The position numbers and the translations under genes are program-made. Of a stretch of DNA of 64,000 bases, positions 37,101-51,924 are shown in pieces (within the stretch, counting starts at the first letter, position 1; each line of letters starts with the position of its first letter). This DNA comes from Gossypium raimondii (taxonomy: Eukaryota > Streptophyta > Magnoliopsida > Malvales > Malvaceae): positions 17,980,001-18,044,000 of the forward strand of contig NC_068569.1 in the NCBI RefSeq assembly GCF_025698545.1, given 5' to 3'. The notes below the pieces were generated by a model. That model was given only the letters and a program-made list of their open reading frames with translations, had not been told where the DNA came from and made no database searches.

Positions 37101-40100
37101 ATGATCTTTTAATAATGAAGCAATGTATTGAGCAGTACAACATACCGACTGAGCTCCGGTTTTCATTGCTAACAAGAATTAGATATGCACATGCCTTTCG
37201 GTCACCCAAGATATGCAGGCTGTACAGCAGGATTTGCCTTCTTGCATTTATTGTGCTTGTTCAGTCTAATGATGCTAATGATGAGCTGGCATCATTTTTT
37301 GCAAATGAGCCAGAGTATACAAATGAATTGATCAGAATCGTACGCTCTGAGGAAACGATTCCTGGAACTATTAGAACACTTGCGATGCTTGCATTAGGAG
37401 CTCAGTTAGCTGCATATTCAGCATCTCATGACCGGGCACGAATTTTGAGTGGATCAAGTATTAGTTTTACTGTAGGAAATCGGATGATTCTCCTGAATGT
37501 GCTGCAGAAGGCAGTTCTGTCACTGAAAGGTTCTAGTGATTCATCATCCCTTGCTTTTATTGAGGCTCTTCTTCAGTTCTATCTGCTTCATATTGTGTCA
37601 TCCTCTGCTTCAGGGAGTAATATTAGAGGGTCAGGAATGGTTCCAACCTTTTTACCTCTTTTGGAGGATTCTGACCCAAATCATATGCATCTTGTGTATT
37701 TGGCTGTAAAAGCTCTACAAAAGCTCATGGATTACAGTAGTTCAGCTGTGTCATTGCTTAGAGAACTGGGTGGGGTGGAGCTTTTGTCTCTGAGACTACA
37801 GATAGAAGTGCATAGAATTATTGGTGTGTCTGGTGGAAATGATAATTCGGTGGTCATTGGTGAATGCTCAAGATACAATGATGATCAGTTGCATTCCCAG
37901 AAGAGGCTTATCAAGGTGCTTTTGAAAGCTCTTGGTTCTGCTACATATGCCCCTGCAAATTCTGCCAGAGTACAGAATCCACATGACAGTTCTCTGCCTG
38001 GGACGCTCTCACTCATATATGGCAATGCTGAAAAATTTGGAGGAGATATTTATTACTCAGCTGTGACTGTTATGAGTGAAATTATCCATAAAGATCCAAC
38101 TTGTCTTGCTGCACTTCTTGAACTTGGTCTTCCAGATGCCTTTTTATCTTCTGTCTTATCCGGAGTGCTTCCATCTTCAAAGGCTATAACATGTATTCCC
38201 AATGGCCTTAGTGCCATTTGTCTTAATGCCAAAGGCTTGGAGGCCGTGAAAGAAACATCAGCATTGCGATTTTTGGTTGACATCTTCACCAGCAAGAAGT
38301 ATGTGCTTGCGATGAATGAAGCAATTGTTCCTTTGGCTAATGCGGTTGAAGAGCTTCTGCGTCATGTATCTTCATTGAGAAGCAGTGGTGTTGATATAAT
38401 AATTGAGATTGTAAATAAAATTGCTTCCTTTGGAGACAACAGTACATGTTCCACATCATTATCTGTTGAAAAAGTTAATGGGAGTACTGCAATGGAAACT
38501 GATTCTGAAGACAAAGGAAATGAAGAGCATTGCTGTCCTGTTGGTGAACTGGAATCTGTAACTGATGGAATTAGTGATGAGCAGTTTCTCCAATTGAGCA
38601 TCTTGCATCTGATGGTTCTGCTTCATAGAACAGAGAATTCTGAAACATGTCGCCTGTTTGTGGAGAAATCAGGAATTGAGGCTTTACTGAAGCTTCTTTT
38701 AAGGCCCAGTATTGTACAGTCATCAGAGGGGATGTCAATTGCTTTACATAGCACTGTGGTTTTTAAAGGGTTCACCCAGCATCACTCTGCTCCTCTTGCA
38801 CGCGCATTCTGTTCTTCTCTTAGGGAACATTTAAAGAAAGCTTTGACTGGATTTGGTGCAGTTTCAGGGTCCTTTTTACTGGATCCTAGTGTGATGCCTG
38901 ATGATGGAATCTTTTCTCCCCTTTTCCTCATTGAGTTCCTTCTATTTCTTGCTGCTTCCAAAGATAATCGCTGGGTTAGTGCGTTGCTTGCAGAACTTGG
39001 AAATGGCAGCAAAGATGTTCTGGAAGATATTGGTCGTGTCCATCGTGAAATTTTGTGGCAGATTGCTCTCCTTGAAGATGCCAAGGTTGAAATTGAGGAT
39101 GATGGTGTGAGCGCTAGTTCTGCTGAGCCTGAGTCACAACAGGGTTCTAGTGCTACCGATACTGAAGAGCAAAGGATGAACTCCTTTAGACATTTCCTTG
39201 ATCCATTATTAAGGAGGAGGACACCAGGATGGAGTATTGAATCCCAGTTCTTCGACCTCATAAACCTTTATCGTGACCTTGGCCGTGCTACCGGCTTTCA
39301 ACAGAGATTGCGCATTGATGGTTCGAATGTGCGTTTTGGAGCCAATCATTCTACTTCATCTGATGCTTCTGGATCTGTCAGTAAAAAGGAACATGACAGA
39401 CAGAGATCCAATCACACCTCTTGCTGTGACATGGTGAGGTCACTTTCCTTCCACATTACCCATTTGTTTCAAGAGGTGGGAAAAGTGATGTTACTTCCAT
39501 CGCGTCGTCGGGATGATACTGTCAATGCTTCCCTTGCATCAAAATTGGTTGCGTCTATTTTTGCCTCTATTGCATTGGATCATATGAACTTTGGAGGTCA
39601 TGTTAAATCTTCAGGCTCAGAAGCATCCATATCGACAAAATGTCGCTACTTTGGTAAGGTTATTGATTTCATTGACAGCATTCTTCTGGACAGGCCCGAT
39701 TCCTGCAATGCTATAATGCTAAATTGCTTATATGGTCGTGGAGTTGTTAAATCTGTTTTGACAACTTTCGAAGCTACCAGTCAATTACTATTTGCAGTTA
39801 ATAGGGCACCAGCATCTCCAATGGATACAGATGATGGTAATGTAAAGCAGGATGAAAAGGAAGATGGAGATCATGCATGGATTTATGGTCCATTGGCTAG
39901 CTATGGTAAACTTATGGATCACCTTGTGACATCTTCTTTTATTTTGTCTCCATTTACCAAACACCTGCTCGTGCAACCACTTCTGAGTGGAGATGTCCCT
40001 TTCCCAAGGGATCCTGAAACTTTTGTGAAGGTGCTTCAATCCATGGTGCTTAAGGCAGTCCTTCCAGTTTGGGCAGACCCACAGTTTACCGATTGCAGTT

Positions 40101-43100
40101 ATGATTTCATCACTACGATTATATCTATCATTAGGCACATTTACTCTGGTGTTGAAGTGAAAAATATTTCCAGTGGTAATAATGCCCGTGTTACTGGACC
40201 CCCTCCAAATGAAACAGCCATAGCAACAATTGTAGAGATGGGATTTTCAAGGTCCAGGGCCGAAGAGGCTTTGAGACAAGTTGGATCTAACAGTGTGGAG
40301 TTAGCAATGGAGTGGTTATTCTCCCATCCAGAGGAAATCCAAGAGGATGATGAACTTGCTCGTGCACTTGCCATGTCTCTTGGGAACTCCGAAACTGACA
40401 CAAATGTAGATGTTACAAATGACAGTAGCCAACAACTGGAAGAAGAGATGGCCCAACTTCCCCCTATTGAGGAGTTGTTGTCGACATGTACAAAGCTGCT
40501 TCAGATGAAGGAACCTCTAGCGTTCCCGGTTAGAGATCTTCTTGTGTTGATATGCTCCCAAAATGATGGTCAATATAGGTCCAGTGTCATTAATTTCATT
40601 CTTGACCAAGTAAGAGATTCTAGTTCTGCTTCTGTTAGCAGAAACAATTCGCTGCTGTCTGCACTTTTCCATCTTCTTGCTTTAATTCTTCAAGAGGATG
40701 TGGGGGCACGGGAAATTGCCTCAAAGACTGGACTCGTAAGACTTGTGACTGATTTACTTTCAGAATGGGACTCTGGCTTAGTAGATAAGGAGAAACCACA
40801 AGTTCCAAAGTGGGTAACCACTGCTTTCCTTGCTCTTGATAGGCTACTTCAGGTGGATAAAAAATTAGATTCTGAAATTCTTGAGCAGTTAAAAGGGGAT
40901 AATCTTAGTAGCCAACAGATATCTGTTAGTATTGATGAGGATAAGAAAAGTAAGCTGCATTCTTCATTTGGATCTCCAAGAAATATAGATATCTATGAGC
41001 AAAAGAGACTGATTGAGATTGCTTGTGGATGTATAAGGAACCAGTTTCCATCTGAAACAGTGCATGCTGTCCTGCAGCTGTGTTCTACTCTTACTAGAAC
41101 CCATTCTCTTGCTGTTTGTTTTCTTGATGGTGGGGGTGTAAGTTCACTTCTTTCATTGCCGACAAGTAGTCTCTTCCCTGGGTTTGACAATGTTGCTGCT
41201 AGTATTATCCGCCATGTCCTTGAAGATCCTCAAACCTTGCAGCACGCGATGGAAGCTGAGATAAAGCACAATCTTGTGGCTATGGCTAACAGGCATTCGA
41301 ATGGAAGGGTTAGCCCACGCAATTTCCTGGTCAACCTAAGTTCTGTTGTTTCTCGTGATCCAGTGATATTCATGCAGGCTGTTAAGTCTGTCTGTCAAGT
41401 TGAGATGGTTGGTGACAGACCTTATGTTGTTTTGATTAAAGACCGTGACAAGGATAAATCAAAAGAGAAGGAAAAAGGATCAGAAAAAGATAAATCACAG
41501 CAAATTGATGGAAAGGGTAATTTGTGTAATGTGAATTCTGCAGGTCCTGGGATCGGACATGGAAAATTTAATGATTTAAATTCAAAGTCTGTTAAAATGC
41601 ATAGAAAATCTCCCCAGAGCTTTGTAAATGTGATTGAGCTTCTTTTGGACTTGGTTGTTTCTTTTATACCTCCCTTGACAGAAGATATTAACATGAAGGC
41701 GCATGGTGATGCACCACCATCAACTGATATGGAAATTGATGTTGCTGCCATCAAGGGTAAAGGAAAAGCCATTGCTTCTTTGTCTTTGGAGAATGAAGTT
41801 TCTAGCCAAGATGTGTCTGCCTCACTTGCAAAGATAGTATTCATCTTTAAACTTTTGACAGAGATCCTGTTAATGTACGCATCATCTGTTCATGTGCTGC
41901 TTCGCAGAGATGGTGAAATTGGTAGCTGTAGGGCCCCTCATCAAAAGGGCTCAACTGGTTTAACCGGTGGTGGAATATTTCACCACATTCTTCACAGGTT
42001 TATCCCATATTCACAGAATTCAAAGAAGGAAAGGAAAACTGATGGTGACTGGAGGCATAAACTGGCAACCAGAGCTAGTCAATTCCTGGTGGCATCTTGT
42101 GTGCGTTCTGCAGAGGCAAAGAGGAGAGTCTTCACAGAGATCAATTGTATTTTCAATAACTTTGTTGATTCCTGCCCTGGTTTCAGACCACCAAGGGGTG
42201 ATATGCAGCATTTTGTTGATTTGCTAAATGATATACTAGTTGCTCGTACCCCAACTGGTTCATGCATCTCGGCAGAAGCATCTGCCACTTTTATAGATGT
42301 TGGTTTGATCGTGTCGTTAACACGCACCCTTGAAGTTTTGGATTTGGATCATGCTGAGTCACCTAAAGCTGTCACAGGGCTCATCAAAGCTTTGGAACTT
42401 GTAACCAAGGAGCATGTTCATTCTGTTGATTCTTCTGCTATTAAAGGTGAGAATTCAGTCAAACCTGCTGATCGTAATCAAACTGGGAGAACAGATAATA
42501 TTGTTGATGCATCACAGTCCATGGAAATGGCATCGCAGTCCAATGATGCAATTGCAGCTGACCGAATTGAATCTTTCAACAGAGTCCAAAACTATGGTGG
42601 TTCTGAAGCTGTTACAGATGATATGGAACATGACCAGGATCTTGATGGGGGTTTTGCTCCTGCTGCTGAGGATGATTATATGCAAGAAACCTCTGAGGAT
42701 GCAAGGGCTCTTGAAAATGGTGTAAACAATGTGGGGATCCATTTTGAAATCCAGCCACATGAGCAAGAAAACCTTGATGATGATGAGGATGAGGATGAGG
42801 AGATGTCCGGAGATGATGGGGATGAAGATGATGATGATGTACATCACCTGTCTCATCCAGACACAGATCAAGATGACCATGAGATTGATGATGATGAGTT
42901 TGATGACGAAGTGTTGGAGGATGATGGTGATGATGAGGACGATGGCGATGATGAGGGTGGTGTTATTCTGCGGTTGGAGGAGGGTACCAATGGAATGGAT
43001 ATGTTTGATCGGATTGAGGTTTTTGGCAGAGACCACAATTTTGCTGATGAAACTCTTCGTGTAATGCCAATTGAAGTTTTTGGTTCCAGGCGTCAAGGAC

Positions 43101-46100
43101 GCACCACATCCATTTACAGTCTTTTGGGGCGGAGTGGTGAGAATTCAGCCCCCTCGAGACATCCTCTTTTATTGGGCCCTTCATCACTACAATCAGCCTC
43201 TCCAAGGCAATCAGGTTATTTTCTGCGTTCTAATAGTGTACTTGTTTTGGGTTTTGTTGTAATTTACAAATTAATGCTTATTAATTTTGTACATATGTGC
43301 ATCTCTAATTTTAACAACACTTTCTTCTTTACTTTGTTCCTGTTCAGAAAATGCCCATGATATGATTCTCGCAGACAGAAACTCTGATAGCACCTCAACA
43401 CGTTTGGATACTATTTTCCGGTCTCTTAGGAATGGGCGTCACAGCCATCGTTTGAATTTGTGGGTTGATGAGAGCCAGCAAAGCAGTGGGTCAAGTGTGG
43501 CTACTGTACCACAAGGTCTTGAAGAATTGCTTGTCTCCCAATTGAGGCGACCAGGCCCTGAGAAATCTCCTGATCAGAAGACATCAGTAGTGGAACCTCA
43601 GAACCAGGTTGAAGGTAGTCAGTTACAGGAACCAGGGACTGGTACAACGCCTGAGAATCGTGCAGAAAACAATGTTTATAATGAAAATGCTAATGCATCT
43701 CTATCTTCCGAAGCAATTGGTAGCGCTCTCAATGCTGATAGGAGACCTGCAGTAAGTGATCCTCTACAAGGCACAGATGCATCAAGTGTACATTCGCAAT
43801 CTGTTGAAATGCAATTTGAGCAAAATGATGCAGCTGCTCGAGATGTTGAAGCAGTGAGCCAAGAAAGTAGTGGTAGTGGGGCTACTTTAGGGGAAAGCCT
43901 TCGAAGCCTTGATGTTGAGATTGGAAGTGCAGATGGCCATGATGAAGGTGGAGAGAGACATGGATCTTCTGATAGAACTCCTGAACCACAGGTTGCTCGT
44001 GCAAGAAGAACAAATGTTGGTATTGTGAATAGTGGCAGAGATGCCCCGCTTCATAGTGTTACTGAGGTTTCAGAGAACTCAAGTCGAGAGGCAGATCAAG
44101 ATGGTCCAGCTGCAGAGCAGCAGATAAATAGTGATGCTGGTTCTGGATCAATTGACCCTGCATTTTTAGAAGCTCTCCCCGAGGAATTGCGTGCTGAAGT
44201 TCTTTCAGCTCAGCAGGGTCAAGTGGCACAGCCTTCAAATTCTGAACAACAGAATTCTGGAGATATAGATCCAGAATTTCTTGCAGCCCTTCCCCCAGAT
44301 ATTAGAGCTGAAGTCCTAGCACAACAGCAAGCGCAAAGGCTTCATCAATCTCACGAACTTGAAGGGCAACCAGTTGAAATGGACACGGTCTCAATAATAG
44401 CAACATTTCCTTCAGATTTGCGAGAAGAGGTATAATTTTTGTTATTTTGTGGTTCAATTTTAAGTTGTAAGTCCTGTGTGCCTAAACATTTTCTTTTTGC
44501 TATATTTTATCCTCAGGTTCTCCTAACGTCATCTGATGCTATTCTTGCTAATCTCACTCCTGCACTTGTTGCGGAGGCGAACATGTTGCGCGAGAGATTT
44601 GCGCATCGCTATCATAATCGTAGCTTGTTTGGAATGTATCCTAGGAATCGCAGAGGTGAATCTTCTAGGAGAGGCGAAGGTGTTGGATCCAGCCTGGACA
44701 GAATGGCAGGAAGTATTGTGTCCCGCAGATCTGTTTCTGCTAAGCTAATTGAAGCTGAAGGAGCGCCTCTGGTTGGCACAGAAGCTCTCCGAGCAATGGT
44801 TCGGATACTTCGCATAGTTCAGGTGTTCCCTTAGCAGGTTAATTTTTCCTTTTGGTTCTTGATTTTGATCTATGCATTAACACATTAAAACCTGCAGCCA
44901 CTCTATAAAGGTTCGTTGCAGAAGCTGCTCTTGAATTTATGTGCTCATAATGAAACAAGAAAAGCGCTAGTTAAAATCTTGATGGACATGCTGATGCTTG
45001 ATACAAGAAAGCCTGTCAATTATTCAAATGCAATTGAACCTCCTTACAGGCTTTACGGTTGCCAGAATAATGTTATGTATTCTCGTCCTCAACATTTTGA
45101 TGGTAAGATTTGGAACAGAAGAATTCACAGTCCCTGGTGATTCAATATGGCTTATCTTAAGAACTTCACTTTTGTCTCTACCTATTTTAATTCTTTTTAT
45201 TTTTCATCAGTTGAATATATATAGTTTTATAGTTTGGTCATCATCTGACTTGTAGCATTCAGGTTTGAAGTGATTTTCTTCTATTTTATCCTTTTCTTTC
45301 TAGGAGTTCCTCCTTTGGTGTCTAGGCGAGTGCTTGAAACTCTCACTTACTTGGCTCGAAACCATCCATATGTTGCGAAGATTTTACTTCAGTTCAGGTT
45401 GCCTCTTCCTATCTTACAAGAGCAAAGGAATATTGATCAGTCACGTGGAAAAGCTTTGATGAATGAGGTGCAGCTGGAAGGATTCAGTTCTATTGCATTG
45501 CTTCTGAGCCTTCTCAATCAACCCCTGTACTTGAGAAGTATAGCCCATCTTGAACAGGTAACATGTGACAACCCTATTATAAATATGTAAAGCAATTTTA
45601 TGTCTTTTTGTTCAGTTTGCTCATTTCTGGTTTTTGCCCCAGCTGCTTAACTTGTTGGATGTCATTGTTGACCATGTGGAAAGGAAGTCCCTTTCATCTG
45701 AGAAATCGAAAGCATCTTCCACTGAACAAGTACCTGCTTCACGAATTTCATTGGCTGATGCTGACACCAGTGCGGAGAAGGCTCCTTCTGATGTTGAATC
45801 ACAATTGAAGGCTGTTGACTGCTCCATACCTTCAACATCTGATTCAAGTAATGAATGTGATCCGCTCAGTATACTGACCAATCTCCCACAAGTGGAGCTC
45901 CGACTTTTATGCTCATTGCTTGCACGGGAAGGGTAAGTTATATGTCTAACAATGTATCGGTTTTAGCAGTTTCCTCAATGAGAAGTTCGTCTTTCCTCTG
46001 TTTCTTTATTATGCTTCAATTGAAGAAGGGTCCTCTTTTTTCATTTTCTGTGACCAGTGGAATTATGGGATTTTGCACTTGCTATGTTTATTATCTTTCC

Positions 46101-49100
46101 ATTGTCAAATTTCAATATGATTTAGTGCTTTTTTCCCATTTGCTCAGTCTGATGTTCTGTTCCCCTCCCAGATTGTCAGATAATGCATATGGCCTGGTTG
46201 CTGAGGTAATGAAGAAGTTGGTTGCAATTGCTCCTAGCCACTGTCATCTGTTTATTTCTGAGCTAGCAGATGCTGTACAAAATCTGATTAAATCTGCCAT
46301 GGATGAGTTACGCATGTTTGGAGAAGCTTTGAAAGCTTTACTCAGCTCAATATCTTCTGATGGAGCTGCAATTTTAAGGGTCTTACAGGCACTGAGTTCT
46401 CTTGTTTCTTCAATAACTGAGAGAGAAAAGGATCTGCAGCTGCTTCCTGAAATAGAGCGTTCTACTGCTCTTTCTAAGGTGTTGGACATTAATGCCGCCT
46501 TAGAACCTTTGTGGACAGAGTTGAGTACTTGCATAAGCAAAATAGAGAGCTATTCAGATTCTGCACCAGATTTATTAGCTCCTTCGAGAACGACCACAAC
46601 ACGTTCTGGTGTAACACCACCCCTTCCTGCAGGCACTCAAAACATCTTACCATATATTGAATCCTTTTTCGTGATGTGTGAGAAGTTACATCCTGCACAG
46701 CCAAGTTCTGGTCAAGATTTTAGCATGGCTACACTTTCCGATGCTGAGGATGCCAGCACATCTTCTGGCCAGCAGAAAACTGCTTGTCCTGTCTCAAAAT
46801 TTGATGAAAAACATGTTGCCTTTGTGAAGTTCTCTGAGAAACATCGGAAGTTGCTAAATGCTTTTATCCGTCAAAACCCCGGGCTGCTTGAGAAGTCATT
46901 TTCACTCATGCTGAAAGTTCCCCGCTTTGTTGATTTTGATAATAAACGTGCTCACTTCAGGTCTAAAATAAAGCATCAACATGATAATCATCACAGTCCT
47001 CTGAGAATATCAGTTAGAAGGGCTTACATTCTTGAGGATTCATATAACCAACTGCGGATGCGGACAACTCAAGATTTGAAGGGGAGATTAACTGTTCACT
47101 TCCAAGGAGAGGAAGGTATTGATGCGGGTGGGCTTACAAGGGAATGGTATCAGCTCTTGTCCAGGGTTATATTTGACAAAGGAGCTTTGCTTTTCACTAC
47201 TGTGGGTAATGAGTCCACATTCCAGCCTAACCCGAACTCAGTCTACCAAACAGAGCATCTTTCATACTTCAAATTTGTTGGGCGAGTTGTGAGTACCTTC
47301 TCTGGTTGCTTTTTTTGGATTGAATCTTATTTTTTTGGATAAAGTAATTTTCATTTTTCTAAAAGCAAAGTATGCAACTCCTCTTTTTCATTTGGGTCTG
47401 ACTTTTGTTTCACTTCCTAATCAAAATTTTAAAGGTCGGCAAAGCACTTTTTGATGGGCAACTCTTGGATGTCCACTTCACTCGATCTTTCTACAAGCAT
47501 ATCTTGGGGGCGAAAGTTACTTATCATGACATTGAAGCAATTGATCCTGATTATTTCAAAAACCTAAAGTGGATGCTTGAGGTCTGTCTTTTTTCTGTTA
47601 TCTTTTCCTCTTTTTCTCTTATGAGGGAGAGGGAGGGAGCTTTTAGTTTGTTAGCTATTATCTTTCTCAGTCCATTAGATAATTGTTTTGCATTTCTTTT
47701 TTTCTCCTTTCCTTATTTGTTTCTCCAGAATGATATTAGTGATGTCCTGGGCCTTACTTTTAGCATTGATGCTGATGAGGAGAAGCTGATATTGTATGAA
47801 AGGACACAGGTAAGTGTTTTGATTGATCTTTTCAAGAAACCCTTTGTGGTGACATTTCTTTTTTGGTTATAAATTTATGATTTATATTCTACGAAATATG
47901 GTGCAGGTGACTGACTATGAGCTGATTCCTGGTGGTCGGAACATTAAAGTTACTGAGGAGAATAAACACCAATATGTTGACTTGGTTGTTGAGCATCGTC
48001 TGACAACAGCTATCCGTCCTCAAATAAATGCATTTCTGGAAGGATTCAATGAATTAATTCCTAGGGAATTAATTTCTGTTTTTAATGACAAGGAGCTGGA
48101 GTTACTGATAAGTGGTCTTCCTGATATTGATCGTAAGTGTTTATAAACCAATTTATTTAAATGTTAATTACTTGATGATAGAATGCTTTATTTTGCCTAC
48201 CATTATTTTAATATGACATGATCTCAATAACTCTCTCCTAGTGGATGACATGAGGGCAAATACGGAGTACTCTGGTTATAGTGCAGCATCACCTGTTATT
48301 CAGTGGTTTTGGGAGGTTGTTCAGGGGTTCAGCAAGGAGGATAAAGCTCGGCTTCTACAGTTTGTGACAGGCACCTCAAAGGTAATTCAACGCCTGAAAT
48401 TGTAGTTAATACTACTTTTAAGTTAGCATTTCAGGTTGTTATCTACAGTTCAACACAAATCAAATTATTAAATGCCTGAACTAAGGTTCAGATAAGATAA
48501 ACAGGTTTTGATTTACTGTGAAATTGTGCAGCTGTTTAACTCTTCTAGCATGTAGCATAGCTCTATATTAGTTCACTAAGATAAACCGAGCTTAGCTTAG
48601 CTGACTGATTGATTCATGCAACCATCTGCAATTCATTCTCCTATTCCCAAACCGCAGCCTCCTTTGTATAAAAATAATAACAACAATAATAGTAGTAGCT
48701 TTTGATTCATAACCAGTCTCAAATCTCAGTCGTTGCTCGATATAATTTCACAGGTGCCATTAGAAGGCTTTAGTGCACTTCAAGGAATTTCAGGTTCTCA
48801 GAAGTTTCAGATACACAAAGCATATGGCAGCCCTGATCACTTGCCTTCTGCTCATACCTGGTAATTCTATGTATTTGGTTAATTCTGCAACTTAATGATT
48901 TTATCTTTTCTGCGAGTTTTCTTTCATTTGCTTTGCAATTTTCAGCTTTAGATCCTTCTCCCTTAACAAGGAGCATTATACTTCATGATTATTGCAGTTT
49001 CAATCAATTGGATTTGCCCGAGTACCCATCTAAGGAACATCTAGAAGAGAGATTGCTACTCGCAATTCATGAGGCCAATGAAGGGTTTGGATTTGGTTAA
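34190..49100 (+). CDS. UPL2: HECT-type E3 ubiquitin ligase, UPL1/UPL2 type, 16 exons, 3660 aa
   Basis: Giant ligase that forms a ubiquitin thioester on its HECT domain before transfer to substrates; related to HUWE1/Tom1. Exons: 34190-34285, 36161-36256, 36334-36540, 36689-43214, 43348-44429, 44517-44822, 44898-45102, 45304-45557, 45643-45932, 46172-47288, 47435-47581, 47729-47809, 47907-48132, 48242-48381, 48754-48860, 48998-49100. All phases agree and total length matches Arabidopsis UPL1/UPL2 (about 3660-3680). Layout: Arm-like DUF908/DUF913 region in the first 1000 residues; UBA at about 1307-1347 ([20 protein letters not shown]); UIM at about 1352-1368 ([12 protein letters not shown]); Lys/Glu/Asp-rich linker; Asp/Glu tract at about 2161-2224; DUF4414 ubiquitin-binding repeats at about 2576-2690 ([17 protein letters not shown] and [17 protein letters not shown]); HECT from about 3300. 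The catalytic Cys is 3627 in PSAHTCFNQLDLP, with its codon split across introns. UPL1 and UPL2 are close paralogues, so the symbol is provisional. Confidence 0.95.
35372..35645. repeat. 137-bp tandem duplication in UPL intron 1
   Basis: Copy 1 (35372-35508) and copy 2 (35509-35645) both begin TACTCTCAATTAATTGTTGC and differ at only about four positions, for example TATCTTTGTGAG versus TATCCTTGAGAG. Near identity suggests a recent event. It lies within the 1875-bp first intron, clear of the splice sites. Confidence 0.92.
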
Positions 49101-51745
49101 AGATGGGAAGCGGTGATCAGAGTCATCTTGTAGATAAAGCTACATATATACATAAGATGCATATGGGGATCTTGTTATGAGGGTATAAGGGGCTAGGCAA
49201 TTAGTACATATTTATATGCTGTACAGTCGCATATTGGCTACTGTAATTGCTCTGGCAGTTTTAAATTTGCCACCGTTGTCGTTCCATTTAAATCTGCCTT
49301 GGAAGTAGAGGCTCGTTAACGATTCATCACATTGTTGAGTCTTTCCTTTGTTGAGACCCTCTTTGCAGGTAGTCTTTTCTATTACATTTTAGGTTGTACA
49401 ATAATTGCATCAAATTAGTTTATTGCTACCATGTTTTGGTTAGTATTTTTTCTCTTGCCTTTTCTATTTATTTGTTTTGTTAAACGAGTTTAATTGTTTT
49501 GGTAACGAAACACCACTGTGCCTTGATTAATTTTTTTTAATAAAAGATGATTCATTTACTGAAAAGTCTTTTAAGTGATTTAACAAGAGCCCTTAATTGA
49601 AAACAATAGGCTCCTTCCCTAATAGGAAGGAAGCAATCAATTGACCCTTGAATCAAATCCTAGTATGAATTTTTTTTCTAAATTGAACTAATGGAAGTAG
49701 ATATCATGATCCCAAACCCTTGATCTAGAGAAATCCTAAATTATTCATTGATAGAAATGTTCTTAGCCTGACTGATACTTCTCAGTTCGTCCTTAAACCT
49801 TATCCCTAAAACGCAAAATTTACTGCAAAGAGAACCCTTCAGCCCACTACTTCAGCCAAATCCTGTGAATCGAAACTATTTTTGCTCTTAATCCTTTGAA
49901 TCCACAGCCATTTCCATACCCTTGCTTACATTGCTGGTGGTCGTATATGCAAAAGAAGATAACAGGTATGGTTTTTTTCCCATTCTGGTTCTTGCATCTT
50001 GCATCTTGCGTCCTGAAGGGTTTAGGGATATTTCCCTTTATTTCTGTGGGTGTTTTTTTTCTCTAATTTGTCCAGTATATATACATTGTTGATGAGGCTG
50101 ATGCCTGTTCAATATATAATTTTAGGGCTATTTTTTAATTTTTGGTTGTCAGATAAGGACTGTAAAATCCTTTAGGGAGTCGGTATTTAGAATTTGAATT
50201 TGGATTAAAAATAGTGTAAATCAGGTAGTAAAAAATTTAGAAATATATGATTTATGATGATTTCTTAAATTCATGGATTTATTAGAATCTCATTTAGTAA
50301 TGAATTTGAGATCTTTAAAATATTTTTAAATTTGATAAATCTACTTTTTATACTTTTCTAATGTTATAAATCTACTTTTTATACTTTTTTAATGTTATAT
50401 TAAACCTCAATTAATTTATTCAATTTATTTTTACCATTACCATAATAATTAAAATTTAAATTCAAGTTTTTAAATCTAAACTTTTATGAAATTTGGGTTT
50501 GAATGTTTATTTAAACCCTATTTTTTTGGAGAAATAAACAAATAAAATGAATATGAAGATATTAGATGAAAATACATCTTTGCTTGGGATGAATAAAGAT
50601 GAAGACAACAATTATGAAATGTTAGAACCCTTGCACGATAAAAACAACCGTTTTGGATTTCAGTGTATTTTTCACTTTTAACTATTTTTATAATGAAATT
50701 GTTCCGTCATCATTTAATTACTTGTTAGGGTGTAACATATCACAACCTACACCATTCAAATTTTTAAGTCAACAAAAGATAATTACTTATTAGGGTTTAT
50801 ACAATTATAATTTAAGCGGTTAATTGATTGTTTATATTTGATTAGAGATTCAATTGAATCTAATTTTTATTAAAACTTAATTGATTGTTAATTTATTTTA
50901 TAGGAATTTATCGCTTTATTAAACGTAAATAAATGCTAATCTAAAATTGAAAAGTTTACCATACTTTTAACACATAAATTTTGAAATATGATTTAGCCAA
51001 CCTGAAAATGATAATGTTGAGGAGGATTTAATTTTAAATGAATGAAAGAAAAACAATTATGACATGTTTGGTTGAGAGAATTGGAATAGTGATTTTCTCA
51101 TAGTTAAATAATCATTCAAGATTCTAAAGTAAAAAGTAAAAGAAAATAAGTACTTTAAAAATAGGTAAACTAGAAGGAAAAAAGGCTAAAAATAAAAAAG
51201 CGAATCAAATATGATTTTAATTCTGTTTAATTGGTAGTTTAAATGCAAAATAATTTATGTTGTGGAATTCAAAATCATACTTAAATGCACGGTTTATATT
51301 AATCTTGATCGTTTATAAATGTCAATCACTAGAAGTCGTCTAATGCATTAGCAGTTATATGATTTATCCCGCACAAAGCAAGATTGACAATTGTATAAAA
51401 TCTTTACCTCATTAAGCATAAAAAATGAAAACGATATATAAAGTTCTTTTTTTTTCTTTCAAGAGAAACAATGAAGTAGCCTTATTCTCCATCCAAAGTT
51501 GCCCGGGTCCGAAATTTATGCCTATTGTGCTATGAATGCCTAAAAAAATTACTCTGTATAAATTTTTAAACCAAAGAATTAAACAAAAAAAACTCTTTGA
51601 GAGAGGAAGATCATAAAAAGAACGAGACGGAATCACAGAATTGGAAACCAAAAATATGAGGAATGAACTATTGAAAAAAGGAGAGTAAAAAAACATTCAC
51701 ACTAAAAGGTAAAAGAGAGAGCATGCATTAAACACCAGTCATAGC
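49101..51745. other. Spacer downstream of UPL
   Basis: Begins with the UPL 3' UTR. A GC-richer patch at about 49870-50060 ends in AAGATAACAG followed by GTATGG, which resembles an exon edge, but no reading frame supports it. From 50200 on it is AT-rich. The minus-strand ORF at 51412-51696 is a low-complexity chance frame. Confidence 0.4.
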
Positions 51746-51768
51746 ATATATATATATATATATATATA
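51746..51768. repeat. (AT)n microsatellite
   Basis: Uninterrupted AT dinucleotide run of 23 bases in an AT-rich spacer; likely to be length-variable. Confidence 0.9.
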
Positions 51769-51924
51769 AGAGAATTACAATTTAGTACAAATATATATCT
51801 AATCAACTATAATATAAAATAAATGTAAGATAGAGATTCACACTTTACGTTTGCGCAAAGAGAGTCTCAATGACTCAAAGCCTCCATCTTAACCAACAAG
51901 CCAATGACTCATTGACAAACAATG

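Noticed and set aside
42512-43096. 194-aa minus-strand ORF antisense to the UPL gene
   Set aside because: It is the complement of the GAT-rich Asp/Glu tract, giving an Ile-rich low-complexity frame. The plus strand is a clear exon.
49870-50060. Possible exon ending before GTATGG
   Set aside because: No open frame, partner exon or protein similarity could be found.
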